A DNA stretch of 64,000 nt from Blastocystis hominis (lineage: Eukaryota > Sar > Bigyra > Opalinata > Blastocystidae), in assembly GCF_000151665.1 (NCBI RefSeq), contig NW_013171838.1, positions 1,236,107-1,300,106 on the forward strand. Direction: 5' to 3'. The stretch's first letter is position 1; every line of letters begins with the position of its first letter. The position numbers and the translations under genes were made by a program. The notes beneath the pieces are model-generated. The model did no database searches. It had not been told where the DNA came from and worked only from the letters and a program-made list of their open reading frames with translations. Positions 21,843 to 32,270 of the stretch are shown here, one piece after another.

Positions 21843-22307
21843 ATGGAAGATGACAGCCGGGTGAGGAAATGTAGTTCCTGTAAACTGGTATTACCTTCCC
21901 ATCTCTTTAAAAGTGATACCTCGAACTATTATTATAAAACTTGCCTCCCGTGCCGCTATAAGAAGAGACTGAAGTATTACTGTAGTTATTATCTGAATAT
22001 CTTGACTTTAGCAACTCTATCTAATGTACCTCTTTCTAAACGAGAAAAAAGTAACCCTGTACCACCAGATATTCAGCAGCCACAAAAAATGCCAGCATCG
22101 GATTCTGTTCCGTCTAATGGTTTCACTTCGTTGTCTGAAAAAGACCTTGAATTCCAGATGCAGATCGCTAGTGTAATACCACAAGCTAAGTGGATCGCCT
22201 GCGAAAACGTTTCATCTGATCATTGCTTTATTGCATCCGCTGTTTTAACCCCACTTTCACTCGACCATTACGTGGGTACCTCAAGAAAGTATTCTGTTCC
22301 ATATTAA
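21843..22307 (+). CDS. Small zinc-binding protein, unknown
   Basis: Exons 21843-21981 and 22012-22307 around a 30-nt intron (phase 1), 144 residues. The N-terminus has two CxxC pairs (KCSSCKLVL, then TCLPCRYKKR) with about 20 residues between, the spacing of a small treble-clef zinc ribbon as in HNH or plant-type finger proteins. The rest is unremarkable. No exact TGTTTGTT follows. I do not recognise a family. Confidence 0.55.
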   Translation: MEDDSRVRKCSSCKLVLPSHLFKSDTSNYYYKTCLPCRYKKRLKYYCSYYLNILTLATLSNVPLSKREKSNPVPPDIQQPQKMPASDSVPSNGFTSLSEKDLEFQMQIASVIPQAKWIACENVSSDHCFIASAVLTPLSLDHYVGTSRKYSVPY

Positions 22308-22364
22308 AATTTCTGTGCCTTTGGAAATGTTTCATGCACTTTATATGTGTTATCTTTGTTGCAC

Positions 22365-22380
22365 AACAAACAAACAAACA
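22365..22380 (-). terminator. Three overlapping TGTTTGTT motifs (minus) of VPS25
   Basis: AACAAACAAACAAACA on the plus strand holds three overlapping motif copies, 77-92 nt beyond the VPS25 stop with a pentamer repeat between. Confidence 0.75.
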
Positions 22381-22383
22381 AAT

Positions 22384-22446
22384 AATTGAATTGAATTGAA
22401 TTGAATTGAATTGAATTGAATTGAATTGAATTGAATTGAATTGAAT
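22384..22446. repeat. (GAATT)n pentamer microsatellite
   Basis: About twelve tandem GAATT units in the gap between convergent genes, inside the likely 3' UTR of VPS25. Confidence 0.95.
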
Positions 22447-22456
22447 CTTTGTTATA

Positions 22457-23187
22457 TTAATTTGTTCGCACTATTTTATAGTTATTATCCTGATCCACCT
22501 TAAACGTCACCATCTACACACATCATCCCTTCCTTCTCTCATCCATCTACCTTGCCATTCTTCACAATGTCCTGCAAAATCATCTCCATCAAGTCTTCTG
22601 GCATTCCATAGAATTCTATGTGTCAGTACCCTGGGTGAACGGAAGAAGATACCTGTACTACTGTATTCTATATCCGATACAAGTTCATGGGCTTGGACGG
22701 GCGTTGTGGTTCCCATACTGTCAAGCTTTGATTGTTACATTGATTAAATTCAAAATACTGTGTCATAAATCAAGTTACCTAGCTCGGTGAGTTGTTTGTG
22801 AAGAATGTATGCTTGTGAATGCTGTGATGATCCGATCCAAAAGGCCCATCCTTTTCTCAATGCCACCCATCAGAAATACCCTTGGATACCATATATGTGA
22901 TAATCGCCACGCGTAGGGACAAGGGCGCTTCCCCTACATGATAAACTTGTCTTGGTCTTACTGTTAATTTCTTTACATTCAAAAATAGCACATTCCTGAA
23001 GAGAAATAGACCATACCTTATGGAGTTTCGCCCAAGCGATGACAAGATCCGACCAAACGCGGAATTGCATCTCCTGGTTCTCTGGAGCTTGCTCCCTTCC
23101 AATCAGTCAGAAAACGCTATCTTACGAGTATAGAGGGGGAAAGCACTTGAGAGATATTGCAGATGTCGGATTTTTCCACGCGTCCAT
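22457..23187 (-). CDS. VPS25: VPS25, ESCRT-II subunit
   Basis: VPS25 has two winged helices and links ESCRT-II to ESCRT-III in multivesicular body sorting. Splicing six introns of 28-37 nt gives about 178 residues against 176 in human. Matches to the family include FPPLYS at the N-terminus (the PPxY/F motif that docks on VPS22/36), WSDLVIAWAKLHK, GWAFWIG at the end of the first winged helix, LTELGNLIYDT, HELVSDIEYSSTEFYGM and VKNGKMVTFK. The start is ATG at 23187 and the stop TAA at 22457-22459. All introns are GT-AG, and one (33 nt) removes an in-frame TGA. Confidence 0.9.
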
Positions 23188-23431
23188 AAACGAAAACAAA
23201 TAAAAAATAGTGAAGAAAAGGAAAGTGTAATCCTAGTACTTTTCATATTTATTATAATTACTATAGTAATAATATACTAATAATTCGAATTAATATAGTA
23301 ATCAATAATAATAATAATATATAAACGTGAAGTTTGAAGTTTATCATTTTCCCAAATCTATAAAGGAGTTAATAGGATCAGCTTGATACGGGAATTTAGT
23401 ATATTGCCCGAAAAGGCGAATAATTCGTAGA
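23188..23431. promoter_or_regulatory. Bidirectional promoter region
   Basis: 244 bp between divergent start codons of VPS25 and the next plus-strand gene, with an AT-rich block at 23240-23330. Confidence 0.4.
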
Positions 23432-23944
23432 ATGAGCGGAAAAGAGCAATTCTACTGGGAAAGGATTGCAAATAAAGTTGGCTCTATCATCAATGTCGAT
23501 CAGTTTGTCCGAGTATGAAAAAGGCACTAATTGTACTATTTAGGTTTTGGGTGGTTCAGATAGGGCAGACTTACTGACGGATAAGTCCAATTCTTGTTTT
23601 GAGTGTATTTTTCATGAACACGGAGCAGTCGTGATTTGTTTGTGTTTTGACTTAGATGGGTTGTATATTCCGTTCGCTAAGCTTCTATATTCTGCCTGGA
23701 ATATTTTTGTTTATTTTTCTGTTAGTTCTTCTTGGGAGAACATATTTAATCCATTTTCACTATGTATAGCGTGCCCAATCCTATCGTTATTCGCTAGATA
23801 CATCGTCGCCTTCGTCGGCACAAAATGATAGCCGGTTATAACATGGTCGATAAAGTCGTCATGTTCACCGTGGGTATAATCTCTGGGTTATTGTTTCTCA
23901 TTATTTTCTACTACGCAAACGGACTCTTAAGCATATCCACCTAG
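23432..23944 (+). CDS. Small two-helix membrane protein, unknown
   Basis: Exon 1 (23432-23512) begins MSGKEQFYWERIANKVGSI. Introns of 31, 28 and 34 nt lead to a frame with two transmembrane helices: FYILPGIFLFIFLLVLLG and VVMFTVGIISGLLFLIIFYY, separated by a basic loop (HRRLRRHK). It stops at TAG 23942-23944; about 138 residues. Likely an endomembrane protein; no family recognised. Confidence 0.6.
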
Positions 23945-23962
23945 TTCCATCACCCATGTGCC

Positions 23963-26064
23963 ATGTTTCTTCTTAATGCACGGCATGACGTATGCGTTCA
24001 GCTCCAAAAGCGACTTTTATTTACAGTCCTTCAATAGGATACTTGCTGCCAACACCAATCTCCTCTCCGCCCATCTCACTCTCAATGCATCCGTCGTCTC
24101 CAGTCGCCAGTGTCTCGAGTGACATCCCCGCGGGAACTATTATAACACACAGAGACGCGAACGTTCTGCTTCTCGCAAAAAGCATCACCCGAATCGCGAC
24201 CTCCGTAGCACCGGAATAGTATTCCGAGGTAGATAGACACGCTGTGGACTCCGTTTCTCGCGGATTATTCACGAAGCCATTTTCCCGCCATGTACCCAAT
24301 ACCCAAAATCCCCGCGTAAATCGCAGAGAGTTTCAGAATGACACAATTCCCTGCGGCACGTGCGCCGCCGACGCCTCGCTCTTTTCAACGCAATATTCGC
24401 GGTTTTCTCGCCTGTTCGCCCCTTACCGCCACGCCGTACCGATGAAACGCCCTCTGAAACGCAGTCGACGCTGTTTCTGGAGCTCGCGCAGACGTCGTTC
24501 GAACAGCAGAACGCGGCGGTTTCGCACCTCCAGTTTCCCCTTTTGAAGGAATTGACGGCAGACAGAACCAAAAAGAGCTGCGGAACCTCCTCGTTTCCTT
24601 CTCGAAACTCCACTTGACCATCGCATCGTCGCGGTTTTTCGTCGTTTTTACCGCAGATACGCGCAGCCCTACCCCAATTCCCTCTTTTTCCTGCATCTTG
24701 AAATGCCCATCGATCTCTTCGTCTCCGTTTTGCCGCTTCTTTTGCTTCTCCTCGGCTTCCTCGCCTGCTTTTACGCGGGAATCCGCTACTTCCACGCTCC
24801 CGCCAAACTCCGCGTCTTCGTCACCTGGGGCACGTTCCCCGCGGTTCTAGGCAGCTGCCTGTACAGCCTTCTCCTCGCGGTTATCGTCCCTTTCACCGCG
24901 GTTTCCATCGCGAGTAGGCCCTTCGATCGAATTCCACGCAGACTGCGCGGTTTTTTCCACGATTTCCACCACGCCGAAACTTCCCTCCACCCTTCCCGGC
25001 TATTATCGTCCCGATTTCTGGAATTCCATCAATCGCAGTGTGGCGTTACTTCGTTCACGACGTTTCCACGCTTCGTGCCGTGGATCTCTACCGCCAACTC
25101 GACGCGCATAACCGCGGGGAATGGTCTCTCCCCGCGCAAACGACGGAACTCTCCCAGGCGATCAGCGAGCTGGCGACGACGCTGGAGGACGTGGATTCGG
25201 CGCGGGAGTTTCAAGGGTAGCGACTGGAGAAGACGAGCGCGGCGCTGCTGGAGAAGGCGGAGATGAAACGCGTGCTGTCGTTCTACGAGTGCCAGGCGGA
25301 AGTGGCGCGATCGGCGTACGCGGAAACGCGTGGGAGCAGCGGTGAAATTCGACGTAGAGCTGGGAGAGATGCAGAGAGAGAGCGTGTGCGACCCGTGCGA
25401 GAACGGAGAAGGGCTGGGCTGCGTGATGCGCATCGTGTCGGACCCCGCGTTGGAAGCGGTCAATCAGCGCATTCGCGACGACTGGGTGAGGGCTTGCGCG
25501 CTGTGGACCGCCGAGAAGGAGATTCGGGAGTGGAGGGAGCGGCTGCGGGAGACGGTGGCGCAGCTGCAGGCCGCGCTGAGGGAGCTGGATGATGCATTAA
25601 AGGTGGTACGGGTAGGGGCGGGAAACCGGGGTCAGGGGAAGAGCTCGTATAGCAGAGCGATGGGGTTGTGCGTGGAGAGCGTGGAGAAGGAGCTGGAGAA
25701 CGGGATGGTGAAGGATTGTGGGAATGGGTCGTGTACGCTGACGAACGCAATGCTGAAGGACTTCAGTGGCTTCAGCTGCTCGATGATGACGGGAAACGTG
25801 TGTGTGGTGTGGGATTGCGAACGTAGTTTTTTACGATCTCTGTGCTGCTGACAGCAGGCACGGTGTTCGGAGTTCTTTTCGTTCTGCGTTCTGACACACG
25901 TGAATTTTAGGTGCTCTCGTTTTTCAGCTTCTCGCATAAGGTTTCGTATCAGTCGCTCGAAAAGGAAATGGAAACTCGTGCTAAAATGATAGTGGCGCTG
26001 AGTGCCGATTTGATGAGTAATGTTTGTCTTGTGCTTGCAAGGCATAGAGAAGAAAGCAGACTAG
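23963..26064 (+). CDS. Large multi-pass membrane protein, unknown
   Basis: Many exons with introns of 23-38 nt. The start is ATG 23963 or 23985. The N-terminal half is an ectodomain-like region with paired Cys (CGTCAADASLF) and coiled-coil segments (LELAQTSFEQQNAAVSHL). Two strong helices follow (FVSVLPLLLLLLGFLACFY and VLGSCLYSLLLAVIVPFTA), then a second Cys-containing coiled region (CDPCENGEGLGC) and a C-terminal hydrophobic stretch. Two Cys-rich coiled segments around membrane helices recall tweety or prominin topology, but I cannot show homology. The junction at about 25300-25340 is unresolved. The likely stop is TAG 26062-26064. Confidence 0.5.
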
Positions 26065-26093
26065 ATACTAAATCATTTATAATTTTCCATTTT

Positions 26094-26101
26094 TGTTTGT
26101 T
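26094..26101 (+). terminator. TGTTTGTT motif downstream of the multi-pass protein
   Basis: Exact octamer 29 nt after the proposed stop. A second octamer lies at 26249-26256; coding-like sequence between them could be an alternative 3' end. Confidence 0.65.
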
Positions 26102-26248
26102 CGACCCTTCCAATCGGAGTTGATTCAGTAAAAAAGACGATAGAAAAAGGTAAGCACAAAGAAGGATCTGATGAAACTCCCTTCTGACATTTCATTTCTT
26201 CATTCAGGCGATTTTTTTCTATATAAGCCTACTTTATCGTTTGTTTAT

Positions 26249-26256
26249 TGTTTGTT
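26249..26256 (+). terminator. Second TGTTTGTT motif in the same 3' region
   Basis: Exact octamer 60 nt upstream of the next start codon. It may end a longer isoform of the upstream gene. Confidence 0.5.
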
Positions 26257-26315
26257 TTTCCACAAATCCTGACCATGTAGATATTAGTAGTGTCGCTTGG
26301 TAATCCGGGTTTAAA

Positions 26316-29300
26316 ATGAAAAATATAACTTTCCTACTGTATTCCTTTTTTATAACGACGTTGTAAGCGTAACTCTCATTTTTAACTGGAAGGTGTGTGT
26401 TGGTAGTATGTGTTGATACGCCTATTATAGACATTGAGGCTGTTTTAACAAATGTGAGGCATTTATTGTGTAAAACGATTTGTAGAAAACCTTGCTAGCT
26501 TCAGACTTTGTCGAGAAGCGGCAGTATAGTGCTGCAAAGGATGTGTTGGATTCTGTGTTTATGTATATGCAAATATCAAGCACTTCGAAAGCTGTACGTA
26601 CGTATTTAAACTCTTACTCCCAGTCGACCTATTCGAGCATTCGATGGTCTTCTTGGTATCATCTCCGCTCTGTGATCAACGCCCATTTGGGAAACACCAC
26701 CGAGGCGACCAAGAATCTGGATCGAGCCTGTTCGATATTAGAATCGATTCCCCAGGTGAACGTACCTTTCCGTTTTCCTTTCTTAACCCTCGCTAGATTA
26801 ACACGGTCGTTGCTTGTCGCTACGAACTCGCTTCTCTGTTCACTTCTCTGGGCGAACTAGACGAAGCGCTTCGCGTCAAGAGTTTTCTATTCGAACTTCC
26901 GTTTTTCGGCAGCGAATCCTGGGAATACGCCAATCACCACTAGTACCCCCGTTTCCCCGTTTCTCCCGTAGTTCCCGTCTGCATGGGCTCGACATTCTCT
27001 ACATCAACGACCAAATCGACCGTCTGCTCCACCTTTCCTCCCTCTATCTCTCCAACCCCGCGGGGATCGGCGCCCAGATCGCGGACCAGGCGGCCCACTG
27101 CGAGGGCCAGAGCTTCTTCTGCCGGCTCTGCCAGTTCACCGCGAATATCACGCAGTCCTGCAAGGAGTGGGCGTTTCTCGGAGAAGCTGAGCGTCAGGAA
27201 CACGGCGTGTCTGGAGGCCACGCAGGCCTCGCTGCGGGCCTTTCTCCCCGGAGCGGCGTTTCCGCTGCAGCGCGACGTGCTGTACCGACTGGACGTGCTG
27301 AGCGCACTGCTGTCGGCCACGCTGACGCACTCTCCCGCGCAATTGGAGGCGCTACGCATCGAGAACGCCGACCGCTCTCTCCTCGACGCGCTCGTCGAGA
27401 CCCTCGCGCGCCATCTTCGCGCCGTCGAGCTCGCGGGCAGCTCCGTGTAGGCCTGGCCGGGCGGGGCGATCGGGCGTAGCATTCTGGCGATGGTCGCGGG
27501 GATCGTCTGGCTTTTCGCGCAGCGACGACGCGAGCGAGCGATTCCGATCCGAGAAACTAGGGAAACTAGGGAAACCAGGGAAACTAGAGAAACCAGGGAA
27601 ACAGGGAAGGGGAAGAAGGAGGAGGGGAGAAAGCGACGGAAGAAGCGACGAGATCGAGCGGAGGACGGAGCAAAAGTGGAAACCGGGGAAGGGGACGATG
27701 AAACGACCGAGGGGAAGGGAGAGTCCCGCGAGACGAGGAGGGAGAGTTCCGCGGGAGAGACGCGTGTGGAGAGAAACGGGGAAGCGAGGGAAGCGGTCGA
27801 GACGAGCGTGGAAACGGAGGGGAAAACCGCGGGAATGCCAGAGAAGGAGGGAACGGACGAAGATCGGCGGGAAAATCGGAGTGAAACGCCCCTGGAAGAA
27901 GTTGGTGAATCGAAATCGGAGAAATCGGAGAAATCGGAGAAATCGGAGAAACTGGAGAAACCCTCTCGTGAGCTGGTCAGTGAGCCATCTAGTGAGCCAT
28001 CTACAGAGAAAAAGGGAAAGCTGGCGACGGAGTCGCAGCCCCTCGAGTCATTGAGTGAAACTCCCGAGCATCCATTGAGTGAAACTCCCGCTGAGACTAC
28101 GAATTTGAATTTGAATTTGAATTTGAATTTGAATTTGAATGCAAACGAGACCGAGACCGAGACCGAGACCGAGAACGCGCTTGCGCTCGATCCTGTGAAT
28201 TTGTCTGTGAAAGTGTCTGCACCTGTGAACGAAACCCCCGCTTCGAACCCCGCGCCCTCGTCTTCGTCTTCGTCTTCGTCTTCGTCTTCGCTCCGCGACG
28301 CCGTCGAGCGACGCCTCGAGAACTCCACGCGGAGATCCGCGGAGAAACCGGGTCTGGCCAAGGCCTCCGCGAAGCCCCTCGAGAAATTCCCGGCTAAGGG
28401 CCCTGCCGGGAAATGCCCGCCGCGCTCGCCCGAGCGGTTTCCGGCCCAATCTCCCTCGCGGTCGCCCGAGAAATTCCCGGCCAAGCTCTCTGCCGGGAAA
28501 TGCCCGCCGCGCTCGCCCGAGAAATTCTCCGCCAGGCCGCCCCGCAAGCTCTCTTCGGAGGGCTCCATCGCGAAGCTCATCGAGGCCTCCGCGCGCTCGC
28601 CCCGCCAGCCCTCCTCCCCGCCGCCTCTCCTGCCCGCTGCGCGTGCGCAGAGCTCTCGATCGGACGCGAGCGCGGCGTGGCGCGGCGACGCTTCGCCCGC
28701 GCTGCCGGCTCCGCAGACGTCGCCCAGTCCCATGGTGCTTTTCGAGCCCGTTCCCGGCAGCGATTCCCCCGCCTCCCCGCGGGAGCCTCTCTTCGACCAC
28801 TACACGGTTTCTCCGTTTCTCCGATGTGACGTGCAGATGGAGATCGCGATGACGCACGTGAGCACGACGCCGATCGATTCTTTCTACCTCCTCATGCGCT
28901 CCACTCCCCCCCAAATCCCCGCGAATAACGCCGAGAAGGTCATGGTGGGGAACCGCAGCATCCTCGGCTGGAAGCTCTCCCCGCGGGGAGACTCCGTCTA
29001 CTCGCACACCTTCTCCGTCCACCTCGATTCCCCTTCTTCTTCTTTTTCTTCTTCTTCGCTCTCGCGATCGACGTCGTCTCCTTCGCTGGCTTCTCTGAGT
29101 TTCTCCTTTTCCCTTTTTCTCACCGCTAGAGCGCGACGCGGACTGCTCTCTCTCCCACTTCCGCTACCGCTTCGCCATCCGCGTCAAGCGCCGCTTCTCC
29201 TACACGTGGTATCTTTCCTGCTGGATCGTCCGCGACCTCCTTCCCCTCCTCCGCGCCGCCGCGCGCCCCGCCTTCGCGCTCCCCGTCGACCAGCCCGTCT

Positions 29301-30115
29301 TCCCCTTCATGCCGGGCGTTTCATCCGACGCCTCCGCCTGCGAGCCGGAGGCCGAGTTCGTCATGGGGCCGCAGAACACGGTTTTGGCGCTCCACAGCGC
29401 CGCGGAGGTCAAACATCGCCGACAACTTTCCCTCCAAACCGCCACACACTTCCCCGCGGGGAGCCCGGAACCCCTCCAGCGACCCTCCGCGGGCGAACGA
29501 AGGCCAGGATCCCCGCGGGGAAGTGCAAGAACGGGAGAAACATCGCTCCCGCGGGAATCGTCGCCGTGTTCGCAGGGCGTTTCGTCGATCCGCAGCCACT
29601 CCAGCGAGGATCGCATTCCCGCGGTTCCTACGGTTCCTGCCATCCCCGCGGTTTCCACGGTTTCCACGGTTCCTACGGTTCCCGCGGTTCCGGTGGGTGC
29701 GGTGAATCCCTCGCAGCAGATGCTGATGCCCTGCGGGGTTCCCCTGTTTCCCCTTTTCCCACCGGTGCCGGGCGCTCCCGCGGAAAGTCAGGGAAACGCC
29801 TTCATAGCGAGTCCCGCGGGGAACCAGGTGGTGATGCCGATGGGGACGCCGCTGGTGGGATCCCCGTTTATGGGTCCCGCGGGGATGGAGGCGGTCCATG
29901 GCAGCCCGGGGAATCCGGGGAATTCGGTGAATCTGGGGAATTCTGGAATTCAGGGAAACCAGGGAAACCAGGGAAACCAAGGAAACCAGGGGTTTGTTCC
30001 GATGATCAATGGATTTGGAATGGTGTATTTGGTACCCGTGCAGCAGCCGGGGAATAGTGGAAACCAGGGAAACCAGGGAAACCAGGGAAACCAAGGTAGC
30101 GAGTCTGCAAGTTAG
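26316..30115 (+). CDS. Type I membrane protein: signal peptide, TPR-like lumenal domain, TM, long low-complexity tail
   Basis: Starts MKNITFLLYSFFITTLCV (signal peptide); introns of 28-41 nt join a helical TPR-like region (KRQYSAAKDVLDSVFMYMQ, HLGNTTEATKNLDRACSILE, LGELDEALRVKSFLFELPFF). A 33-nt intron near 27450 joins to one transmembrane helix (VILAMVAGIVWLFAQRRR). The cytoplasmic part has (RET)n, acidic/basic low complexity, (NL)n, a PEKFPAK repeat region, a folded block (about 28800-29310, DVQMEIAMTHVSTTPIDSFY) and a Gly-Asn-Gln tail. A 31-nt intron near 29098-29128 removes a frame break. It stops at TAG 30113-30115. The folded block looks adaptor-ear-like but I cannot assign it. Function unknown. 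Confidence 0.6.
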
Positions 30116-30295
30116 TGTCTTTTATTTGGGATGTTTGTGTGAATCATGAAGTGGAAATTTAATGGGAAGTTCATTGATTCATTCTTTGATGCATTTATTC
30201 TGTAATTCATTCTGTAATTCATTCATTCATTCATCGTTTGATTCATTCATTCAAAAAGTCACACACACTCCTTCTTTGAATCTCGCATTTCTTTG
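30116..30295. other. Convergent 3' gap with ATTC repeats
   Basis: Contains a near-motif TGTTTGTG at 30134 and ATTCATTC-type repeats to about 30252, between the two convergent genes. Confidence 0.7.
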
Positions 30296-30303
30296 AACAA
30301 ACA
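30296..30303 (-). terminator. TGTTTGTT motif of SNAPC3-like gene (stop made by poly(A))
   Basis: Four bases separate T30308 from the motif. Poly(A) after that T gives UAA in frame. Confidence 0.8.
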
Positions 30304-30307
30304 ATGC

Positions 30308-30728
30308 ATAGAGGGGTCATTCCAAACGGTTTAGTCAGAAGACGGCCCGAAGCGTCGTAATGGAAGCGGTTCAGACATTGCGAACAATACAAATAAGGCG
30401 AGGAGGGAGAAAGAACGTCCGAAGTGACGTTGAACTGCGCGGTGCTGTTTCCACATGCCATGCAAGTTCGCATTTGCATTTGCTTCTAGTCGTAAACCTT
30501 CTTCTTTCCCAAATTCCAACTGTCATAATCACAAGGGGGAAATCGCTCGACGCCAATCCACCTTGATGCACAAAGCGAAGATCGTTTTCCTGCTCATCCG
30601 TTTTGAAAAAGTAGCGAAACAAATTTACGATTTGAAATCGAATCTCTGCGTACGAAGTTCCGCTATGAACTTCGACGAGAAGATAATCATGATCGAACGA
30701 AATTGTCAAGTGAATGAAGGAAAGACAT
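30308..30728 (-). CDS. SNAPC3-like snRNA-activating complex subunit, short and stopless
   Basis: SNAPC3/SNAP50 recognises the proximal sequence element of snRNA genes. A 35-nt intron joins LRFVHQGG...FPLVIMT to KQMQMRTCMACGNSTAQ and on to SPSSPYLYCSQCLNRFHYD, SGRLL. This matches the family's HQGxCxH then CxxC...APxxPxxFCxxCfxxLHYdxxGxLLY zinc region, although the usual C-E-H after HQG is changed. Only about 110-130 residues, so the N-terminal part is reduced or in exons I did not resolve. The genomic frame runs past TGTTTGTT to 30243; with cleavage after T30308 the protein ends FGMTPL. Confidence 0.6.
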
Positions 30729-30736
30729 ATTATCAA

Positions 30737-30756
30737 ATATATATATATATATATTG
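30737..30756. repeat. Short (AT)n tract
   Basis: About nine AT units just upstream of the SNAPC3-like start codon. Confidence 0.85.
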
Positions 30757-30881
30757 TACTAACAACAATTGCAATAGATAGTATTTCAATTGTGTGAATT
30801 GGATATGGAACGTAATTTCACAATATTCGCATTTCGACATTGAACGCTTCCCTCGATGTAAACCGGACTACGCTCAAACCA

Positions 30882-30889
30882 AACAAACA
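30882..30889 (-). terminator. TGTTTGTT motif of the unknown gene at 30892-31629
   Basis: Minus-strand octamer inside a frame that stays open to 30818. Confidence 0.7.
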
Positions 30890-30891
30890 AA

Positions 30892-31629
30892 AACCAAACA
30901 ATTGATGAAACCAGTTTTCTAAACTATTGACCAGCGATGCTTCTTTCGCTTCCGTCGGAATTACTTCGTCCGAAGTATCCGATGCAACAAAACAAATTCC
31001 ATCAAAATACACAAAATACTCAGAATCTTCTGAATAGCCCAATTGAACAAGCATCGTTTTCACGAGTTGCGACACAGTGAAATCGATAGGAACATATAAT
31101 AAACGGTTTGAAAATTTGATTTGAATAATGTATGTAAAGGAATCGGAAGCAATCACTTGAGACGGGCTTCCTTTTCGATAATATTCCACAGGGACCTTTA
31201 TTTCGGGTATGGAAAGGGCAACTTCGTCACCAAATAATGATTTATATTCTCTAAGAATAGAAAGAAGCCTTGTCGTCATACTTATACTGCGATATTATAT
31301 CATTTAAAAGAGCTGGGGAATGCATTTCAATGGATCGCATCACAACTCTTTGATCTTCTGAAAGACCAAGTTCTTTATAAACCGAGTCATTTGCCTCAAA
31401 TTTTGTATCCTTCTTCTCCTCTTGCAAATGATTCGACGTAATCTTATGCACCACAGAATCAATGAAACAATTGTTCGAAATACTCATCGATTGGACTCTA
31501 AAAAAGACATGTATAACTAAAATAATACGACAATTCCGATTTCGGTTCAAACCCTTCGAACACTTTGTCCAAGTCCTTTACAACGGTTTCTATTTCATCA
31601 ACAAAAGATGAAATAGAAAAGGATTGCAT
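30892..31629 (-). CDS. Unknown protein with possible ubiquitin-like region, no stop before motif
   Basis: Exons are joined by introns of 34 nt (31501-31534) and 37 nt. It starts MQSFSISSFVDEIETVVKDL. The C-terminal half (SFTYIIQIKFSNRLLYVPID, FTVSQLVKTMLVQLGYSEDS, EYFVYFDGICFVASD) alternates beta and helix as in ubiquitin-like or Ras-binding folds. The frame has no stop before TGTTTGTT at 30882-30889; the T-N4 register seen in other genes does not fit here (GG occupies it), so the end is less certain. The 49-bp gap to the prefoldin start suggests a shared promoter. Confidence 0.5.
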
Positions 31630-31678
31630 TTAGACAAACAATTCAATGAGATTATGTGCATTGTTTTGTTGAAGAGGA

Positions 31679-32194
31679 ATGGCTACAATCGAACAACTGC
31701 AGAAAGAAGCAAACGAGATCAATGAAAGATATCAAAAGAGTGAAAACGGTAATTTGCTGTATGGTTGTTGTGATTCACAGCCCTGGCCGAGCTCAACACG
31801 CAGGTTCAGCAAAACCAAATTGCCCTGAGTGAGAATACGACTGTCAAAAAGGTAAGTGTATTCTGTTTGGCTTTAGGAAAAGGAACTAGAATCGCTTAAA
31901 GAAGGTCAAAAAGTATACAAATTGGTCGGACCTGTATTGGTCCGTGTGGATGTGGAAGAGGCGAAGAGCAATGTAGACAACCGTATCAAGTTGATTCAGA
32001 GACAATCGTAACAATTGAATTTTTGCATTTACGGAAAGAGAGGATTTAGCAGAGAAGGCAAAGAAGGAAAAGGAAGAGAAGGACAAGGCTACTGACGATG
32101 TAGGACGAAGTTGCGTGATGATAAGGTGTAGATGATCAAGCTGCAGCAAAAAATTGCAATGTTGAAAGTAGAGAATATGCCCAAAGTGCAATAA
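31679..32194 (+). CDS. PFDN6: Prefoldin subunit 6
   Basis: Prefoldin delivers unfolded actin and tubulin to the chaperonin CCT. Four introns (25-32 nt) join MATIEQLQKEANEINERY, LAELNTQVQQNQIALSEN, then VYKLVGPVLVRVDVEEAKSN, the beta-type prefoldin hairpin signature, then a Lys/Glu coiled coil to MPKVQ and TAA at 32192-32194. About 131 residues against 129 in human. Confidence 0.9.
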
Positions 32195-32249
32195 GGAAGA
32201 GGAAAAGGGAAAGCGTAAAATTGGATACAGTATTTTCTATTCATTGATT

Positions 32250-32257
32250 TGTTTGTT
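32250..32257 (+). terminator. TGTTTGTT motif of prefoldin 6
   Basis: Exact octamer 55 nt after the stop and only 13 nt before the next start codon. Confidence 0.85.
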
Positions 32258-32270
32258 TGAATTCGTATTC

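Noticed and set aside
27550-28145. Tandem units in the large membrane gene as a CRISPR-like array
   Set aside because: The units are 9-12 nt, in frame and without spacers; this is coding low complexity.
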